From an uncultured Oscillospiraceae bacterium (GTDB lineage Bacteria > Bacillota > Clostridia > Oscillospirales > Oscillospiraceae): DNA of 64,000 nucleotides. The translations under genes and the position numbers were made by a program. Below are positions 37,696 to 47,016 of this stretch, in pieces. The notes beneath the pieces are model-generated. The model worked only from the letters and a program-made list of their open reading frames with translations, had not been told where the DNA came from and searched no databases. The stretch is taken from NCBI GenBank assembly GCA_947585425.1, contig CANPWZ010000002.1, positions 62,001 through 126,000 of the forward strand. The letters run 5' to 3'. How positions within the stretch are numbered: the first letter of the stretch is position 1; the number at the start of each line of letters is the position of its first letter.

Positions 37696-38643
37696 ATGGT
37701 AGAAATCCAGAAGCCGCGCATCGAATGTATCGAGAACGTGGGCGAGGACGCCTACGGAAAGTACGTGGTCGAGCCGCTGGAGCGGGGCTATGGCACCACC
37801 ATCGGCAACTCCCTGCGGCGTATCCTGCTGTCCTCTCTGCCGGGCACCGCTGTCACCGGGGTGAAGATCGCCGGCGTGCAGCATGAGTTCTCCACCATCC
37901 CGGGCGTGAAAGAGGACGTCACCGAGATCGTGCTGAATATCAAGGGCATCATCGCCAAGCTGTACAGCGAGGGCGCCAAGACGGTCTACATCGAGGCCGT
38001 GGGGGAGGGCGAGGTCACCGCCGGCGACATCAAGGCCGACAGCGACGTGGAGATCCTCAACCCCCAGCACCACATCGCCACTCTGGGCGCCGACGGCTCC
38101 CTCAACATGGAGCTCACCCTGTCCCAGGGGCGCGGTTACGTCACCGCCGAAAAGAACAAGCCCGCCCAGACCATCATCGGGCTGATCCCCGTGGATTCGG
38201 TGTATTCCCCCGTGCGGAAGGTCAACTACTTTGTGGAGAACACCCGCGTGGGCGACGCCACCGACTACGACAAGCTCACTCTGGAGGTGTGGACCAACGG
38301 CACCATCTCCGCCCGGGACGCCGTGTCCCTGGGCGCCCGTATCCTGGTGGACCACTTCACCCTGTTCACCGACCTGTCCGAGACCATGGGCTCCAAGTCC
38401 ACCGTGGTCGAAAAGGCCGAGGCCCAGCGGGATAAGGTGCTGGAGCTCACCATCGAGGAGCTGGACCTATCCGTGCGGTCCTTCAACTGCCTGAAGCGGG
38501 CCAACATCAACACCGTGGAGGACCTGATCTCCAAGACCGAGGACGAGATGATGAAGGTCCGCAACCTGGGCCGCAAGTCCCTGGAGGAGGTCATCAACAA
38601 GCTGGCCATGATGGGCCTCTACCTGGCCTCCGAGGAAAAATAA
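37696..38643 (+). CDS. rpoA: DNA-directed RNA polymerase subunit alpha
   Basis: IEKP-like N-terminus, [27 protein letters not shown]; alpha-[45 protein letters not shown]. Confidence 0.99.
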   Translation: MVEIQKPRIECIENVGEDAYGKYVVEPLERGYGTTIGNSLRRILLSSLPGTAVTGVKIAGVQHEFSTIPGVKEDVTEIVLNIKGIIAKLYSEGAKTVYIEAVGEGEVTAGDIKADSDVEILNPQHHIATLGADGSLNMELTLSQGRGYVTAEKNKPAQTIIGLIPVDSVYSPVRKVNYFVENTRVGDATDYDKLTLEVWTNGTISARDAVSLGARILVDHFTLFTDLSETMGSKSTVVEKAEAQRDKVLELTIEELDLSVRSFNCLKRANINTVEDLISKTEDEMMKVRNLGRKSLEEVINKLAMMGLYLASEEK

Positions 38644-38644
38644 A

Positions 38645-38748
38645 AGGGCCCCCGCAAAACGCACAGCGTTTTAGAGGAACCGCAGCGAAGTGAATGGGCT
38701 TTCGGCAAAGCCGGAAGCGAACGATACGGAGCTTGCGGCGACGAGGGG
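38645..38748 (+). repeat. Intergenic structured repeat, copy B
   Basis: agggcccccgcaaaacgcacagcgttttagaggaaccgcagcgaagtgaatgggctttcggcaaagccggaagcgaacgatacggagcttgcggcgacgagggg. Confidence 0.8.
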
Positions 38749-38822
38749 AGTAGGTAACGTTCCTCCCCAGCAAAGACTGAACGAATTGATCCGCCCCCTG
38801 AGGGCGAAAGGAGTTAATCGCT

Positions 38823-39164
38823 ATGGCTACCAACCGTAAGCTGGGCCGCACCAGCGACCAGCGCCGCGCCATGCTGCGCGCCATGACCACTTATCTGCTG
38901 GAGAACGGGCAGATCAAGACCACCTACGCCCGCGCCAAGGAGGTCGCCCCCATCGCCGAGAAGATGATCGGCCTGGCCAAGAAGAACAACCTGGCCGCCT
39001 ACCGGCAGGCCCTGTCCTACCTGACCAAGGAGGACGTTGCCAAGAAGCTGTTTGACCAGATCGGCCCCAAGTACGCCGACCGCAACGGCGGCTACACCCG
39101 GGTGCTCAAGATGGGCCCCCGCCGCGGCGACGCCGCGGAACTGGCGATTATCCAATTGGTATAA
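38823..39164 (+). CDS. rplQ: 50S ribosomal protein L17
   Basis: [41 protein letters not shown]. Confidence 0.99.
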   Translation: MATNRKLGRTSDQRRAMLRAMTTYLLENGQIKTTYARAKEVAPIAEKMIGLAKKNNLAAYRQALSYLTKEDVAKKLFDQIGPKYADRNGGYTRVLKMGPRRGDAAELAIIQLV

Positions 39165-39174
39165 TCGCCAGTTC

Positions 39175-39194
39175 GGGGCCCCCGCAAAACGCAT
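39175..39194 (+). repeat. Partial copy of the intergenic repeat (5' end only)
   Basis: ggggcccccgcaaaacgcat. Confidence 0.6.
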
Positions 39195-39197
39195 AAG

Positions 39198-39225
39198 AAA
39201 GCCCACCCCGCACGGGGTGGGCTTT
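39198..39225. terminator. Bidirectional terminator between rplQ and the convergent gene
   Basis: aaagcccaccccg-ca-cggggtgggcttt. Confidence 0.85.
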
Positions 39226-39227
39226 AT

Positions 39228-40301
39228 TCATCCCTGTGTCTGCGGCGTGCTCCAGCCGCCCTCCTCCCGGATCACCACCCGGGCGGCGGCGTCGCCCATG
39301 CCGGCGGCGGCCAGCAGGGCGGGGTAGTCGGTGTCGTCCCATGTGGGGGCGGGCAGCCACACCCGCTGGGCGTACCGGGCCAGCAGCGCGGTGGTGATCC
39401 CCCCGGCGTGGTCCTCCCGCACGGTGTCCTCGTCGGTCTCCACCGACAGGCGGACGCCGGCGGGCTCCAGCGCCTCCTCTACCCTGGCGTACAGGGCGGC
39501 TACCGGGGCGGAGAGGTCGTCCCCCCAGGCGGGCGGCGGGTCGGCCGCGGCGGGGTAGCCGGAGCAGGACAGCACGATCTCGTCAAAGCCCATGTCCGCC
39601 AGCTCCCCGCACAGGGCGGCCAGATAGTCCGCCGCGCCCTCGCCGGCGGGGTCGGCCCAGCGGACGCCGTCCCCGTCGGTCCAGGGGCGGCCCGCCGCGT
39701 TTTTCAGGGCCCCCGCCCCGCTGCGGGCCAGGGCCTGGTCCCGGAAGCACGGGAGCCGGGCGATCAGGTATAGCTCCCCCTCCTCCGCCAGGGCCCGCGC
39801 CCCGTCGGAGACCGAATCGTTCCGGGCGTTGACCTTCATGGCGGCGGCAAGCTCCGTCTGGGACCGCCAGGCCAGCTTGCCGGAGGGGGCCTTCATCTCC
39901 ACCACCACGGCGTTCGCCCCGGCACCGGCGGCAAGCGCGGCGGCCTGCCCGCCGGCGAGCTGTTCCGGGGTGAGCTCCACCGCCCGGATGGGCTCCGGGG
40001 CGGGGGGCCGGGCGGGGACGGAGGCGCTGGGTGCGGGCGGGACCGACTCCACCACGACGGGGTCGTCCACCACCACCGGGTCGGAGGGGATGGACGGCGG
40101 GGCCGACTCCTCCTGGACCCAAGGGGGGCGGAACTGGGGGCCGTTCTCGGTGTACTCCATGTACTCCCCCATGAAAAAGAACACGAAGATCAGGCCCGCC
40201 AGCAGCAGCAGCGCCAGCAGGACGATCACCACCTTGAGGAAGAGGCTCCCGCCTCTGCCCTGGTAGCCCTGGTATCTGTCCTTCTTGTTCCGTCCGGCCA
40301 T
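39228..40301 (-). CDS. Membrane-anchored putative glycoside hydrolase (DUF4015-like)
   Basis: N-terminal TM, Pro-rich linker, NAVVVEMKAPSGKLAWRSQ...YLIARLPCFRDQALA...YLAALCGELADMGFDEIVL. Confidence 0.7.
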   Translation of the reverse strand: MAGRNKKDRYQGYQGRGGSLFLKVVIVLLALLLLAGLIFVFFFMGEYMEYTENGPQFRPPWVQEESAPPSIPSDPVVVDDPVVVESVPPAPSASVPARPPAPEPIRAVELTPEQLAGGQAAALAAGAGANAVVVEMKAPSGKLAWRSQTELAAAMKVNARNDSVSDGARALAEEGELYLIARLPCFRDQALARSGAGALKNAAGRPWTDGDGVRWADPAGEGAADYLAALCGELADMGFDEIVLSCSGYPAAADPPPAWGDDLSAPVAALYARVEEALEPAGVRLSVETDEDTVREDHAGGITTALLARYAQRVWLPAPTWDDTDYPALLAAAGMGDAAARVVIREEGGWSTPQTQG

Positions 40302-40421
40302 AGAGCCCCTCCAAAAACGCGGTCATTTCATCCAAAGCGGTATCATCATATCACAGGGGCGGGGCCTTTTCCACCCGTAAAACCGCGTTTTTTGTAAATT
40401 TTTTGAGACGGAAGGGGAGTT

Positions 40422-40679
40422 TTACCGCACGGCCCACTGGGCCATGAGCAGCAGGGCGAAGCCGGGGGCCCCCAGCAGGCCCAGGACCAGCCCGTTCAGG
40501 AGGTTCACCCCCAGCTGCACCCCCAGCGGGCCGCTGATCCCCTGGAACAGCCACAAAAACACCAGCCCGACTCCCGAGCGGGCCATCAGCCCCAGCAGGG
40601 CGGCCAGCGGCCTGCGGAAGAGCAGGGCGGCCAGCAGCAGCGCCGCCAGCGCCCCGGCCCAGAGGGCGGCCGGGGTCAT
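40422..40679 (-). CDS. BofA family (pro-sigma-K processing inhibitor) membrane protein
   Basis: MARSGVGLVFLWLFQGISGPLGVQLGVNLLNGLVLGLLGAPGFALLLMAQW. Confidence 0.82.
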   Translation of the reverse strand: MTPAALWAGALAALLLAALLFRRPLAALLGLMARSGVGLVFLWLFQGISGPLGVQLGVNLLNGLVLGLLGAPGFALLLMAQWAVR

Positions 40680-40921
40680 GGGCCCTCCTCCTTTTGGGCG
40701 TCCAGCCGCTTCACCTGCCGGACGTAGTAGGCGTAGCGGCTGCGCAGGGCGTTGATCTCATACACGCAGGCCTCCACCAGATCAGGGTCGCTGTACGTGT
40801 TGAACTGGGAATAGGCGCAGTTGAGCAGGCTCCGGGTCTGCCGCAGGCCCTCCATGAGCTGCTCCCGCTCCGCCTCCGCCTCCGACGCCGCCCGCCGCCG
40901 GCCAAAGATGGTCTGTGTCAT
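40676..40921 (-). CDS. YaaL/DUF2508 family protein
   Basis: LRQTRSLLNCAYSQFNTYSDPDLVEACVYEINALRSRYAYYVRQVK. Confidence 0.82.
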   Translation of the reverse strand: MTQTIFGRRRAASEAEAEREQLMEGLRQTRSLLNCAYSQFNTYSDPDLVEACVYEINALRSRYAYYVRQVKRLDAQKEEGP

Positions 40922-41012
40922 CCGTGTCACCTCCGTACCACACTGTATGTCCAGTTTGGACAAATATTCCAGCAGATATACCCCCTCCGCCGGGACTGCC
41001 CGCGCCCCGCGC

Positions 41013-41041
41013 TTGACAGGACGGCGGAATTTGGGTATACT
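41013..41041 (+). promoter_or_regulatory. Promoter of the type IIA topoisomerase operon
   Basis: TTGACA - 17 bp - TATACT. Confidence 0.75.
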
Positions 41042-41170
41042 GTAAACTTAGTGGAATACCGGCCAAACAGCGCGTTTTTGTGCCGGTATCCGGCGATTTT
41101 CCCGGGCTTTTCCCTGGTTTTGACGGGTTTCCCGTCCAAAGGGCGGTCCCGGGGCATATGAGGTGTTCCC

Positions 41171-43171
41171 ATGGCGAAGTCCACTCCCAAAACGCAATAC
41201 GGCAACGAGTCCATCTCCGCTCTGAAGGGGGCCGACCGGGTCCGCAAGCGCCCCGGCGTCATCTTCGGTTCCGACGGGCTGGAGGGCTGCGAGCACGCGG
41301 TGTTCGAGATCCTCTCCAACGCCATCGACGAGGCGAGGGAGGGCTACGGCGACCTCATCACCGTCACCCGGTACGAGGACAAGTCCATCGAGGTGGAGGA
41401 CTTCGGCCGGGGCTGCCCGGTGGACTGGAACGCGGCGGAGGACCGCTGGAACTGGGAGCTGGTGTTCTGCGAGCTGTACGCCGGCGGCAAGTACAAGGAA
41501 CACGGCGGGGACAACTACGAGTACTCCCTGGGGCTGAACGGCCTGGGCACCTGCGCCACCCAGTACGCCTCCGAGTACTTCGACGCGGTCATCCACCGGG
41601 ACGGGAAGGAGTACACCCTCCACTTCGAGAAGGGCGAGATCACCGCGCCCAGGGACAAATTCCTCCAGAGCGCCCCCTATACCGGGCGCAGGACCGGCTC
41701 CAAATTCCGCTGGAAGCCCGACCTGGAGGTGTTCACCGACATCGACATCCCGGTGGAGTATTACCTGGACGTGATGAAGCGGCAGGCGGTGGTCAACGCC
41801 GGGATCACCTTCCGCTTCCGCAACCAGGTGGGGAGCAGGTTCGAGACCACCGACTTCAAATACGAGAACGGCATTGTGGACTATGTGATCGAGCTGGCCG
41901 GGGAGGACCCCCTGACCCAGCCGGTGTTCTGGCAGACGGAGCGGAAGGGCCGGGACCGGGAGGACAAGCCGGAGTACAAGGTGAAGCTGTCGGTGTCCTT
42001 CTGCTTCTCCAACCGGGTGCAGGTCATCGAGCACTACCACAACTCCTCCTGGCTGGAGCACGGCGGCTCCCCGGAGAAAGCCATGCGCTCCGCCTTCGTC
42101 TCCGCCATCGACGGGTGGCTGAAGCGGAACGGCAAGTACACCAAGAACGAATCGAAAATCTCCTGGAACGACATCCAGGACGCCCTGGTGCTGGTGTCCA
42201 ACAACTTCTCCACCCAGACCTCCTATGAGAACCAGACCAAGAAGTCCATCACCAACCGATTCGTCCAGGAGGCCATGGCCGACTTCCTCAAGAGCCAGTT
42301 CGAGGTCTATTTCATCGAGAACCCCCAGGACGCGGAGAAGATCGGCGCCCAGACGCTCATCAACAAGCGCAGCCGGGAGAGGGCGGAGCAGACCCGGCTG
42401 GGCATCAAGAAAAAGCTGTCCGGCTCCCTGGACATCTCCAACCGGGTGCAGAAGTTCGTGGACTGCCGCACGAAGGACGTGGACCGGCGGGAGCTCTACA
42501 TCGTGGAGGGCGACTCCGCCCTGGGCAGCGTGAAGCTGGGAAGGGACGCGGAGTTCCAGGGCATCATGCCCATCCGGGGCAAGATATTGAACTGCCTGAA
42601 GGTGGACTACGCCCGCATCTTCAAAAGCGAGATCATCACCGATCTGTTGAAGGTCATCGGCTGCGGGGTGGAGGTCAAGGACAAGCACGTGAAGGACCTG
42701 GCCGCCTTCGACCTCAATAACCTCCGCTGGAACAAGATCGTCATCTGCACCGACGGCGACGAGGACGGCTTCCAGATCAGGACTCTGGTGCTGGCCATGA
42801 TCTACCGGCTGATCCCCACCCTCATCCAGGAGGGCTATGTGTATATCGCCGAGTCCCCCCTGTACGAGATCACCTGCAGGGAAAAGACCTGGTTCGCCTA
42901 CTCGGACAAGGAGCGCAACGAGATCACCGCCTCCCTGGAGGGGAAGAAGTACGAGGTCCAGCGCTCCAAGGGCCTGGGCGAGAACGAGCCCGACATGATG
43001 TGGCTGACCACCATGAACCCGGAGACCCGCCGCCTCATCAAGGTGATGCCGGAGGACGCCGAGCGCACCGCCCAGGTGTTCGACCTGCTGCTGGGGAACA
43101 ACCTCCAGGGCCGAAAGGACCACATCGCCGACAACGGATACAAATACCTGGACATGGCCGACATTTCGTAA
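41171..43171 (+). CDS. Divergent type IIA topoisomerase B subunit (ParE/GyrB-like)
   Basis: GHKL ATPase (RVRKRPGVIFGSDGLEGCEHAVFEILSNAIDE, SLGLNGLGT), TOPRIM EGDSALGSVKLGRD...CTDGDEDGFQIRTL. Confidence 0.93.
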   Translation: MAKSTPKTQYGNESISALKGADRVRKRPGVIFGSDGLEGCEHAVFEILSNAIDEAREGYGDLITVTRYEDKSIEVEDFGRGCPVDWNAAEDRWNWELVFCELYAGGKYKEHGGDNYEYSLGLNGLGTCATQYASEYFDAVIHRDGKEYTLHFEKGEITAPRDKFLQSAPYTGRRTGSKFRWKPDLEVFTDIDIPVEYYLDVMKRQAVVNAGITFRFRNQVGSRFETTDFKYENGIVDYVIELAGEDPLTQPVFWQTERKGRDREDKPEYKVKLSVSFCFSNRVQVIEHYHNSSWLEHGGSPEKAMRSAFVSAIDGWLKRNGKYTKNESKISWNDIQDALVLVSNNFSTQTSYENQTKKSITNRFVQEAMADFLKSQFEVYFIENPQDAEKIGAQTLINKRSRERAEQTRLGIKKKLSGSLDISNRVQKFVDCRTKDVDRRELYIVEGDSALGSVKLGRDAEFQGIMPIRGKILNCLKVDYARIFKSEIITDLLKVIGCGVEVKDKHVKDLAAFDLNNLRWNKIVICTDGDEDGFQIRTLVLAMIYRLIPTLIQEGYVYIAESPLYEITCREKTWFAYSDKERNEITASLEGKKYEVQRSKGLGENEPDMMWLTTMNPETRRLIKVMPEDAERTAQVFDLLLGNNLQGRKDHIADNGYKYLDMADIS

Positions 43172-43184
43172 TCTCTGACGAGGA

Positions 43185-45452
43185 TTGATCAAATTGGCAA
43201 GGAAAAAGAACCCGGAACAGACCGGCCCCAAAAAAGTAGATACCTCCAACGTCATGGGTTTGCGGGCCCAGATGCTGGAGCAGCCCATCACCGAGACGCT
43301 GGAGCTGAACTTCATGCCCTATGCCATGAGCGTCATTGTGTCCCGGGCCATCCCGGAGATCGACGGCTTCAAGCCCTCCCACCGAAAGCTGCTCTACACC
43401 ATGTACGACATGGGCCTGCTCACCAAGCCGCGGACCAAGAGCGCCAACGTCGTCGGCGCCACCATGAAGCTGAACCCCCACGGGGACGCCGCCATCTACG
43501 ACACCATGGTCCGCCTCAGCCGGGGTTACGGCGCCCTCCTCCACCCGCTGGTGGACTCCAAGGGCAACTTCGGCAAGGTGTACTCCCGGGACATGGCCTG
43601 GGCCGCCTCCCGATACACCGAGGTGCGGCTGGACCCCATCTGCGCCGAGCTGTTCCGGGACATTGACCAGGACGCGGTGGACTTTGTGCCCAACTACGAC
43701 GGCAAGCTCATGGAACCCACCCTGCTGCCCACCACCTTCCCCAACGTGCTGGTGGCGGCCAACCAGGGCATCGCCGTGGGTATGGCCTCCAACCTGTGCG
43801 GCTTCAATCTGGGCGAGGTGTGCGACGCCGCCATCGCTTATATGAAGGACCCCAGCGTGGACCTGATGGGCATTTTGAAGGCCCCGGACTTCTCCACCGG
43901 CGGGCAGATTTTGTACGACGGGGCGGCCCTGGCCGAAATCTATCGGACGGGCCGGGGCAGCTTTAAGCTCCGGGCCAAGTGGCGGTATGTGAAAGAGGAG
44001 AACCTCATCGAAATTTATGAGATCCCCTACACCGCCACGGCGGAGGCCATCCTGGACAAGGTGGCCGAGCTGGTGAAGGCGGGCAAGGCCAAGGAAATAT
44101 CGGATATGCGGGACGAGACCGACCTGAACGGCCTGAAGCTGACCATCGACCTGAAGCGGGGGGCCGACCCAGACAAGCTGATGGCCCGGCTGTTCCAGGC
44201 CACCCCTTTGCAGGACGCCTTCTCCTGCAACTTCAACATCCTCATCGCCGGCATGCCCCGGGTGATGGGGGTGGCGGAGATATTGGACGAGTGGACCGCC
44301 TGGCGGATGGACGGCGTCCGCCGCCGTACCTATTTCGTCTGCAAGAAGAAGGAGGAAAAGCTCCACCTGTTGAAGGGCCTCCGGCGCATCCTGCTGGACA
44401 TCGACAAGGCCATCAGGATCATCCGGGAGACCGAATCTGACGAAGAGGTGGTGCCCAACCTGATCATCGGCTTCGGCATCGACCAGGTCCAGGCCGAGTT
44501 CGTGGCGGACATCCGCCTCAGGAACATCAACAAGGAATATATTTTAAAGCGCACCGAGGAGGTCTCCGCCCTGGAGGAGGAGATCGCCGACTTGAAGGAC
44601 GTCATCAACTCCCCCAGGCGCATCAAGGCCATCATCACCGGCGAACTGGAGAACGTGAAGAAGAAGTACGCCGTTCCCCGCCGCACCGAGATCGTCTACG
44701 AGTACCAGCAGGCGGTGGAGGAGGAGAAGGCCGCCGCGGAGGAGGCTCCCTCTTACCCGGTGAACGTGTTTATCTCCAAAGAGGGCTACCTGAAAAAGAT
44801 CACCCCTCTGTCCCTGCGGATGTCCGGCGACCAGAAGTACAAGGAGGGGGACGGCCCCTTCCTTCGGTGGGAGGGGAACAGCGGCGACGAGCTGTTGGTG
44901 TTCACCGACAAGCAGCAGTGTTACAAGACCCGCCTCAGCGAGTTCGAGGACTCCAAGGCCAGCGTGCTGGGGGACTACCTCCCCACCAAGCTGGGTATGG
45001 ACCCCGACGAGAAATTCGTGTGGGCCTGCGCCCCCGGGGACTACTCCGCCCACCTGCTGTTCTTCTTTGAGAACGGCAAGGCCGCCCGGGTGGAGCTGTC
45101 CGCCTACGCCACCACCTCCAACCGGCGGAAGCTCACCGGGGCCTATTCGGACAAGTCGCCCCTGTCCGCCGCGTACCTGCTCACCGAGGACCGGGAGATG
45201 GCGGTCATCTCCACCGAGGGCCGCTGCGTGGTGTTCCACACCGCCAGCCTGAACCCCAAGACCACCCGGAGCACCCAGGGGGTCAACGTGATGACCCTGA
45301 AGCCCAAATACCGGGTGGAGCGGGCCCTGCCCCTGGAGGACACCGCCATCGTCAACGCCGCCCGGTACCGGGCCCGGTCCCTGCCCATCGCCGGGGCCCT
45401 GCTGAAGGAGCAGGATCGGGGGGAGGAACAACTCACGCTGGAAAGCACATAA
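43185..45452 (+). CDS. Divergent type IIA topoisomerase A subunit (ParC/GyrA-like)
   Basis: SVIVSRAIPEIDGFKPSHRKLLYTMYDMG, NPHGDAAIYDTMVRLSRG, catalytic Tyr in AASRYTEVRL; no GyrA-box seen. Confidence 0.93.
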   Translation: MIKLARKKNPEQTGPKKVDTSNVMGLRAQMLEQPITETLELNFMPYAMSVIVSRAIPEIDGFKPSHRKLLYTMYDMGLLTKPRTKSANVVGATMKLNPHGDAAIYDTMVRLSRGYGALLHPLVDSKGNFGKVYSRDMAWAASRYTEVRLDPICAELFRDIDQDAVDFVPNYDGKLMEPTLLPTTFPNVLVAANQGIAVGMASNLCGFNLGEVCDAAIAYMKDPSVDLMGILKAPDFSTGGQILYDGAALAEIYRTGRGSFKLRAKWRYVKEENLIEIYEIPYTATAEAILDKVAELVKAGKAKEISDMRDETDLNGLKLTIDLKRGADPDKLMARLFQATPLQDAFSCNFNILIAGMPRVMGVAEILDEWTAWRMDGVRRRTYFVCKKKEEKLHLLKGLRRILLDIDKAIRIIRETESDEEVVPNLIIGFGIDQVQAEFVADIRLRNINKEYILKRTEEVSALEEEIADLKDVINSPRRIKAIITGELENVKKKYAVPRRTEIVYEYQQAVEEEKAAAEEAPSYPVNVFISKEGYLKKITPLSLRMSGDQKYKEGDGPFLRWEGNSGDELLVFTDKQQCYKTRLSEFEDSKASVLGDYLPTKLGMDPDEKFVWACAPGDYSAHLLFFFENGKAARVELSAYATTSNRRKLTGAYSDKSPLSAAYLLTEDREMAVISTEGRCVVFHTASLNPKTTRSTQGVNVMTLKPKYRVERALPLEDTAIVNAARYRARSLPIAGALLKEQDRGEEQLTLEST

Positions 45453-45473
45453 TATGGGAAGGAGCGCGTCACT

Positions 45474-46064
45474 ATGGCAAACTTTGAGAAGGTAAAGGCG
45501 AATCTGGAGCGAAACGGCTTCGACGTGTCCTGCTTTGGCACGGCGGCGGAGGCTGCGGACTACCTGCTGGAGAAGCTGGCCGGCAAGACGGTGGGCTACG
45601 GCGGCTCCATGACCCTGTCGGAGATGGGGCTGATGGACCGGCTGGGGGAGCGCTCCACCGTGGTGAGCCACTGGCAGGGGGACCCCATCGAGGAGGCCGC
45701 CTTCACCCAGGCGTACCTCTGCTCGGTGAACGGCCTGGCCGAGACCGGCGAGATCGTCAACATCGATGGCACCGGCAACCGGGTCTGCTCCACCATCTTC
45801 GGCCACGACGAGCTATACCTGGTGGTGGGCAAAAACAAGCTCGCCCCCGACTATGACGGCGCCCTGTGGCGGGCCCGGAACATCGCCTCTCCCAAGAACG
45901 CCCAGCGGCTGGGCCGCAAGACCCCCTGCGCCGCGAGGGGCGACAAATGCTATGACTGCGACAGCCCCGAGCGCATCTGCCGGGCGCTCACCGTGCTGTG
46001 GAAGAAGCCCAACGGCGTCAAGCGGGCCGAGGTGGTCCTCATCGATGAGGAGCTGGGCTACTAA
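45474..46064 (+). CDS. LUD domain (LutC/YkgG-like, DUF162) protein
   Basis: GKTVGYGGSMTLSEMGLMDRL...ADYLLEKLAG...VVGKNKLAPDYDGALWRARNIASPKNAQRLGRKTPC. Confidence 0.88.
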   Translation: MANFEKVKANLERNGFDVSCFGTAAEAADYLLEKLAGKTVGYGGSMTLSEMGLMDRLGERSTVVSHWQGDPIEEAAFTQAYLCSVNGLAETGEIVNIDGTGNRVCSTIFGHDELYLVVGKNKLAPDYDGALWRARNIASPKNAQRLGRKTPCAARGDKCYDCDSPERICRALTVLWKKPNGVKRAEVVLIDEELGY

Positions 46065-46094
46065 AGTAAATTTTCAGCGCCAACGGAGGCAGAT

Positions 46095-46967
46095 ATGAAC
46101 CGTTCTGTGTGGAGACAGTATATCGCGCCCGCCCTGATCATCACGGCGGCATCCGCCGTCTATGCCCTGGGCTTCGTGTGGTGCTATGACCCCAACGGCA
46201 TCGCCTTCGGCGGGGTCACCGGCCTGGCCCAGATCGTCAACCGGCTGATCCCCGCGGCCCCCATCGGCGTCACTGTCATCGTGCTGAACATCCCCCTGTT
46301 CCTGCTGGGGTGGAAGTTCATCGGCGGGCGGTTGCTGGTGTCGTCCCTGTACGCCATGTTTGTGTCCTCGGTGTTCATCGACGTGCTCACCCCCCTGTGG
46401 GACTGGCAGCCCATGGAGCCCATGCTGGCCTGCATCTTCGGCGGGCTGCTGATGGGGCTGTCCCTTGGGCTGGTGTTTTTGCAGGGCGCCACCACCGGCG
46501 GCACCGATCTGCTGGCCCGGCTGCTGAAGCTGAAGCTGGCCTGGCTGCCCATGGGCAGGCTGCTGCTGGGCATCGACCTGGCGGTGATCCTGGCGGTGGC
46601 CCTCGCCTTCCGCGCTCTGGAGTCCGCCCTCTACGGACTGGTGGCCCTGTATATCTCCACCATCGTCATGGACGGGGTGCTCTACGGCATCGATACCGCC
46701 AAGGTGGCCTATATCATCAGCGACCAAAACGAGGCCATCGCCCATGCCATCGTCCACGACCTGGACCGGGGGGTCACCATCCTTCCCGGACAGGGCGGCT
46801 ATACGGGAAACGACAAAAACGTGCTCCTGTGCGCCTTCAAGCAGCGGGAGATCGCCGCCATCAAGTCCGCCGTGAAGGAGATCGACCCGGACGCCTTCCT
46901 CATCGTGTGCAATGCCCACGAGGTGCTGGGGGAGGGGTTCCGGGACTACAAGAAGGACGATCTGTGA
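46095..46967 (+). CDS. YitT family membrane protein (DUF161 + DUF2179)
   Basis: GGVTGLAQIVN, FLQGATTGGTDLLARLL, C-terminal LDRGVTILPGQGGYTGNDKNVLLCAFKQREIAAIKSAVKEIDPDAFLIV. Confidence 0.95.
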   Translation: MNRSVWRQYIAPALIITAASAVYALGFVWCYDPNGIAFGGVTGLAQIVNRLIPAAPIGVTVIVLNIPLFLLGWKFIGGRLLVSSLYAMFVSSVFIDVLTPLWDWQPMEPMLACIFGGLLMGLSLGLVFLQGATTGGTDLLARLLKLKLAWLPMGRLLLGIDLAVILAVALAFRALESALYGLVALYISTIVMDGVLYGIDTAKVAYIISDQNEAIAHAIVHDLDRGVTILPGQGGYTGNDKNVLLCAFKQREIAAIKSAVKEIDPDAFLIVCNAHEVLGEGFRDYKKDDL

Positions 46968-47016
46968 TCAGAACGTATCGTTCAAGTGAAACATCTTCGG
47001 AGAGGAGGCGTGCGCC

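Noticed and set aside
41048-43315. 755-aa minus-strand ORF opposite the topoisomerase B gene
   Set aside because: Antisense shadow; the plus-strand gene has clear GHKL/TOPRIM motifs.
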